Shown piece after piece: positions 61,921 through 64,000 of a stretch of DNA of 64,000 nt (the first letter of the stretch is position 1; every line of letters starts with the position of its first letter). The notes below the pieces were generated by a model that saw nothing but the letters and a program-made list of their open reading frames with translations, searched no databases and was not told where the DNA came from. Both the position numbers and the translations under genes were made by a program. The stretch comes from Streptomyces sp. CC0208 (GTDB lineage: Bacteria; Actinomycetota; Actinomycetes; Streptomycetales; Streptomycetaceae): NCBI RefSeq assembly GCF_003443735.1, contig NZ_CP031969.1, forward strand, positions 9,114,001 to 9,178,000. Reading direction: 5' to 3'.

Positions 61921-63270
61921 TTACCGAGGTGCGGCAGGTGCTGTTTCGTCAGCGCTGATGGCCTCCAATGCCGTGTCGTCGTCCCTTGGCTCTACGCAGC
62001 CGTCGGTAACCCAAAGGATTTTCAGGTACGCCTCGTTGCTCTGGTGATCGGGATCGGGGGTTGCCAAGGCAACCTCATTTCCAGCGCTGAGCCAGCGTGC
62101 GGTGTTCTTGAAGCTCTCTGTTGATGCCGCTTCAGTAGCGATCCGGCATTCGGGCCATAGCTGCACGGTGGTTGCGAAGGAAAACACGAGATCGACGTCG
62201 TCGAGCGGACGTACCTCGGACCCACGACGCATCGATCCGTTGTGGAAGATGGCAGACCACAACCGGCGCAGGCCTTCTGTTTGCCTCGTGAGTACGGAGT
62301 GCCGGCGCAGCCGTCCAGCCTCGCCTCCTTCGACGCCAGCACGCTCAGGCAGGCTGTCCCTTGCCCGAGCGCGGGCCTTGAGGATTTCGTCGAAGTACGC
62401 CAACGCCCCAAACTGCACCGTGCACACGCTGGAGGAGGTCCACAAGAGATGCTGCATTGCGCCCTCCATCGCCAGCGCAGAGGACTGCTGTTGTCGTTCA
62501 TCGCGCACACCACCGGGCCGACCGCTCAAGCTGAAGGGGATCGCCTGAGCATGCTGCGGTGAATCATCGATGAGGACCGGCCAGGCTTTCCTTGCACCGG
62601 TAGGTGCTTCAGCAGCACGGCGTGCTTTCTGCATGAGCAGCTTGGCCTCATGCTGCAACTGCTGTGCGTCGCATAGCAGTTGCGCGGTGGCGCGGTGGTC
62701 CGCAGCAATCTGATCACGGGCCTCGTCCCGTGCGCGGTCGGCCTCCTCGCGCGCTGTGGTGATCAGTTCGTCGGCCGTGCTGCGGGCCTGGTCGAGGATC
62801 TGCCGCGCTTCGGCCCGGGCAGCGTCCATTGCCAGGCCGGCCTGCGTCCAGGTGTGCAGGAGCGAGGCCCACTTCTCCACGTCAAGCGGGACAGCATGCG
62901 AGGCGCCGGTCGCGCACAGATCCGCATCCGGCGTGACCTCGACGGTGGCCGGGTGGGCGGGTTCCTCCACCGCCGGACCTGATTCGATTTCCTCGAGCGC
63001 CTGCTCGGCGCCGGGGACGCCGTGTTCGGCAGCCACGCGCAGCCATCGCTTGGCAGCGACGTAGTTGTTGCGCCGGAGGTTCTCATGGCCCAGTGCGTAC
63101 GCCTCGTGGCCGAGGATCGCGGCATCCGCCTGTGCCCGCAGCCGGGCACGCTCCTGCTCGCTGCGTCCCTTCAGCCGCTTCATGACCGCGGCGAAGCCGT
63201 CCGTTTTCTCGGCGGTACTCAGGTGGAGGGCCTCGTGCCGCTCACCGTCCTGGGGGGAGATGGGGTTCAC
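61921..63270 (-). CDS. Sel1-repeat/coiled-coil protein coupled to an ECF sigma factor
   Basis: A 449-residue soluble protein. Residues 50-95 hold one Sel1-like helical repeat (NNYVAAKRWLRVAAEHGVPG). Residues 150-220 are a long Ala/Glu/Arg-rich coiled coil (AEARQILDQARSTADELITT and beyond). The C-terminal half (LWSAIFHNGSMRRGSEVRPL, DLVFSFATTVQLWP) is unrecognised. GTG at 63268-63270 overlaps the sigma stop (GTGA). It may be an effector or regulator of that sigma factor; no zinc anti-sigma motif is present. Confidence 0.65.
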   Translation of the reverse strand: MNPISPQDGERHEALHLSTAEKTDGFAAVMKRLKGRSEQERARLRAQADAAILGHEAYALGHENLRRNNYVAAKRWLRVAAEHGVPGAEQALEEIESGPAVEEPAHPATVEVTPDADLCATGASHAVPLDVEKWASLLHTWTQAGLAMDAARAEARQILDQARSTADELITTAREEADRARDEARDQIAADHRATAQLLCDAQQLQHEAKLLMQKARRAAEAPTGARKAWPVLIDDSPQHAQAIPFSLSGRPGGVRDERQQQSSALAMEGAMQHLLWTSSSVCTVQFGALAYFDEILKARARARDSLPERAGVEGGEAGRLRRHSVLTRQTEGLRRLWSAIFHNGSMRRGSEVRPLDDVDLVFSFATTVQLWPECRIATEAASTESFKNTARWLSAGNEVALATPDPDHQSNEAYLKILWVTDGCVEPRDDDTALEAISADETAPAAPR

Positions 63271-63872
63271 CGGTGCGCCTCCTTCGCCGTGCTGACGATC
63301 TGGTAGCTCTCCATACGGGGTGACCGGCGTAGCTTGGACAACGCCGTCTTCAGGATCTTCTTCATGTTGTCGATGCCGACTTCCATGACCTCGGCGCAGT
63401 CCTTCACGGGAAGATCGGCCACGTACCGCAGGCCCAGGGCCTGCCGTTCACGCTCGGTCAGGTCTTGTAGAGCGGCGGCGAGGTCGACACGCCGCACGAC
63501 ATCGGCGAGGTCGTCGTGGTGGGAACCGTCGGCCGCGGCCTCTGCGAGGTCCTCGGCTTCGAGAGTCTCGACCCGTCCGTGGCGGCGAAGGTAGTCGTTG
63601 AGGCGACACCGTCCGATGCGGTAGAGCGTCGCCACCGGTTTGGGGTGCTCGGGATGCTCCGGCCACCACGCGAAGAACTCCTCACAGACCTGGCTGAGAA
63701 GCTCCCCGCCGTCGTCAGGGCCGGCCTTGCGGGCCAGGAACCTGAACAGCTGGTCCGCGTGCGTCTCGTAGAAGGTGGCGAGCATCGTCTCGTCGACCAC
63801 CGGTGCGCCGACGATCGGCCTGTCGGCCTCGACTTGGTCGAGGCCGAGCAGCATGTCCGAGTGATTCTGCAT
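63267..63872 (-). CDS. ECF-type RNA polymerase sigma factor
   Basis: A 201-residue sigma factor. Region 2: FYETHADQLFRFLARKAGPD, CEEFFAWWPEHPEHPKPVAT and YRIGRCRLNDYLRRHG. Region 4: DLTERERQALGLRYVADLPV and VMEVGIDNMKKILKTALSKL. I start at the ATG at 63870-63872; an in-frame GTG two codons earlier is possible. Translationally coupled to the Sel1/coiled-coil gene. An inverted repeat lies about 60 bp upstream. Confidence 0.85.
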   Translation of the reverse strand: MQNHSDMLLGLDQVEADRPIVGAPVVDETMLATFYETHADQLFRFLARKAGPDDGGELLSQVCEEFFAWWPEHPEHPKPVATLYRIGRCRLNDYLRRHGRVETLEAEDLAEAAADGSHHDDLADVVRRVDLAAALQDLTERERQALGLRYVADLPVKDCAEVMEVGIDNMKKILKTALSKLRRSPRMESYQIVSTAKEAHR

Positions 63873-63930
63873 GGTCACCGGCGCCGCCTCGCCGGTGCCG
63901 TACGACTGTCCCCTGTGAGGATTTCCCGCT

Positions 63931-63956
63931 CTTGACCGTGTCCGGTGCCGGTCAAG
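63931..63956. promoter_or_regulatory. Inverted repeat upstream of the ECF sigma gene
   Basis: Arms CTTGACCG and CGGTCAAG with a 10-base spacer. Each arm carries TTGACC, so the repeat may double as -35 elements or be an operator. Confidence 0.45.
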
Positions 63957-64000
63957 GACCACGCTTTGGCGCCACCACCGTGGTGCACGTGGACGTCCCT

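Overview
The window is high-GC actinobacterial DNA. Streptomyces or a close relative is the best fit: third codon positions are almost always G or C, there are GTG and TTG starts, and the gene content includes ABATE/CGNR regulators, a class F sortase, AMIN-like and DUF4241/DUF6924 proteins, and secreted hydrolases with ricin-type carbohydrate-binding domains. The density of broken genes, transposase scraps and fused gene ends suggests an accessory region such as a chromosome arm or a decayed integrated element.

Layout. (1) 1-10.8 kb is an intact catabolic regulon. A leftward operon encodes ferredoxin, ferredoxin reductase, an acetoacetate-decarboxylase-like protein, an HpaE-like aldehyde dehydrogenase, an HpaD-like ring-cleaving dioxygenase, an FAH-family enzyme and a TetR regulator, followed by an amino-acid/amine permease. 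A divergent rightward pair encodes a glutamine-synthetase-like ligase and a cytochrome P450. The same 14-bp inverted repeat occurs at all three promoters. The likely role is uptake of an amine, gamma-glutamylation, P450 oxidation and meta ring cleavage. (2) 11-24.5 kb carries secreted enzymes (a GH5 glycosidase with a ricin-type module, a cutinase/PETase-family hydrolase with a ricin-type module, a GH30 xylanase, an I36-type inhibitor) among many broken genes, including two places where two unrelated truncated genes are joined end to end. (3) 24.8-34.8 kb has a CGNR regulator divergent from an UlaG-like hydrolase, an IS5-family element, and a second TetR-controlled catabolic operon (MBL hydrolase, MFS, FAH-family enzyme, acetoacetate CoA-transferase subunits) ending at a terminator and a tRNA 3' fragment. 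(4) 34.8-41 kb is a heap of gene and transposase fragments around one intact gene of high interest: a close relative of the Pseudomonas ethylene-forming enzyme, preceded by a perfect 22-bp palindrome. (5) 40.8-46.7 kb holds an ECF sigma gene with a membrane partner, a sortase with its probable substrate, an IS3 fragment, a DUF218 membrane protein and a UBP-zinc-finger/DUF427 fusion. (6) 47-50.7 kb has a NACHT ATPase remnant and plasmid- or ICE-like genes with single-base indels. (7) 51.2-55.1 kb is a translationally coupled three-gene operon: a single-chain fusion of an AttH/CrtC lipocalin-like domain with an isoprenyl diphosphate synthase, then an ABC ATPase and a membrane permease. This is my best candidate for an undescribed system. 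(8) 55-64 kb contains small conserved hypotheticals, an IS21 remnant, a HEAT-repeat protein, a lipoprotein, and an ECF sigma factor coupled to a Sel1/coiled-coil protein.

The many single-base frameshifts (MFS, cupin, scoA, NACHT, 49-kb genes, IS) are either real decay or uncorrected sequencing errors. The sequence alone cannot tell. Functions are assigned by recognising motifs and remembered family sequences; no database search was run.
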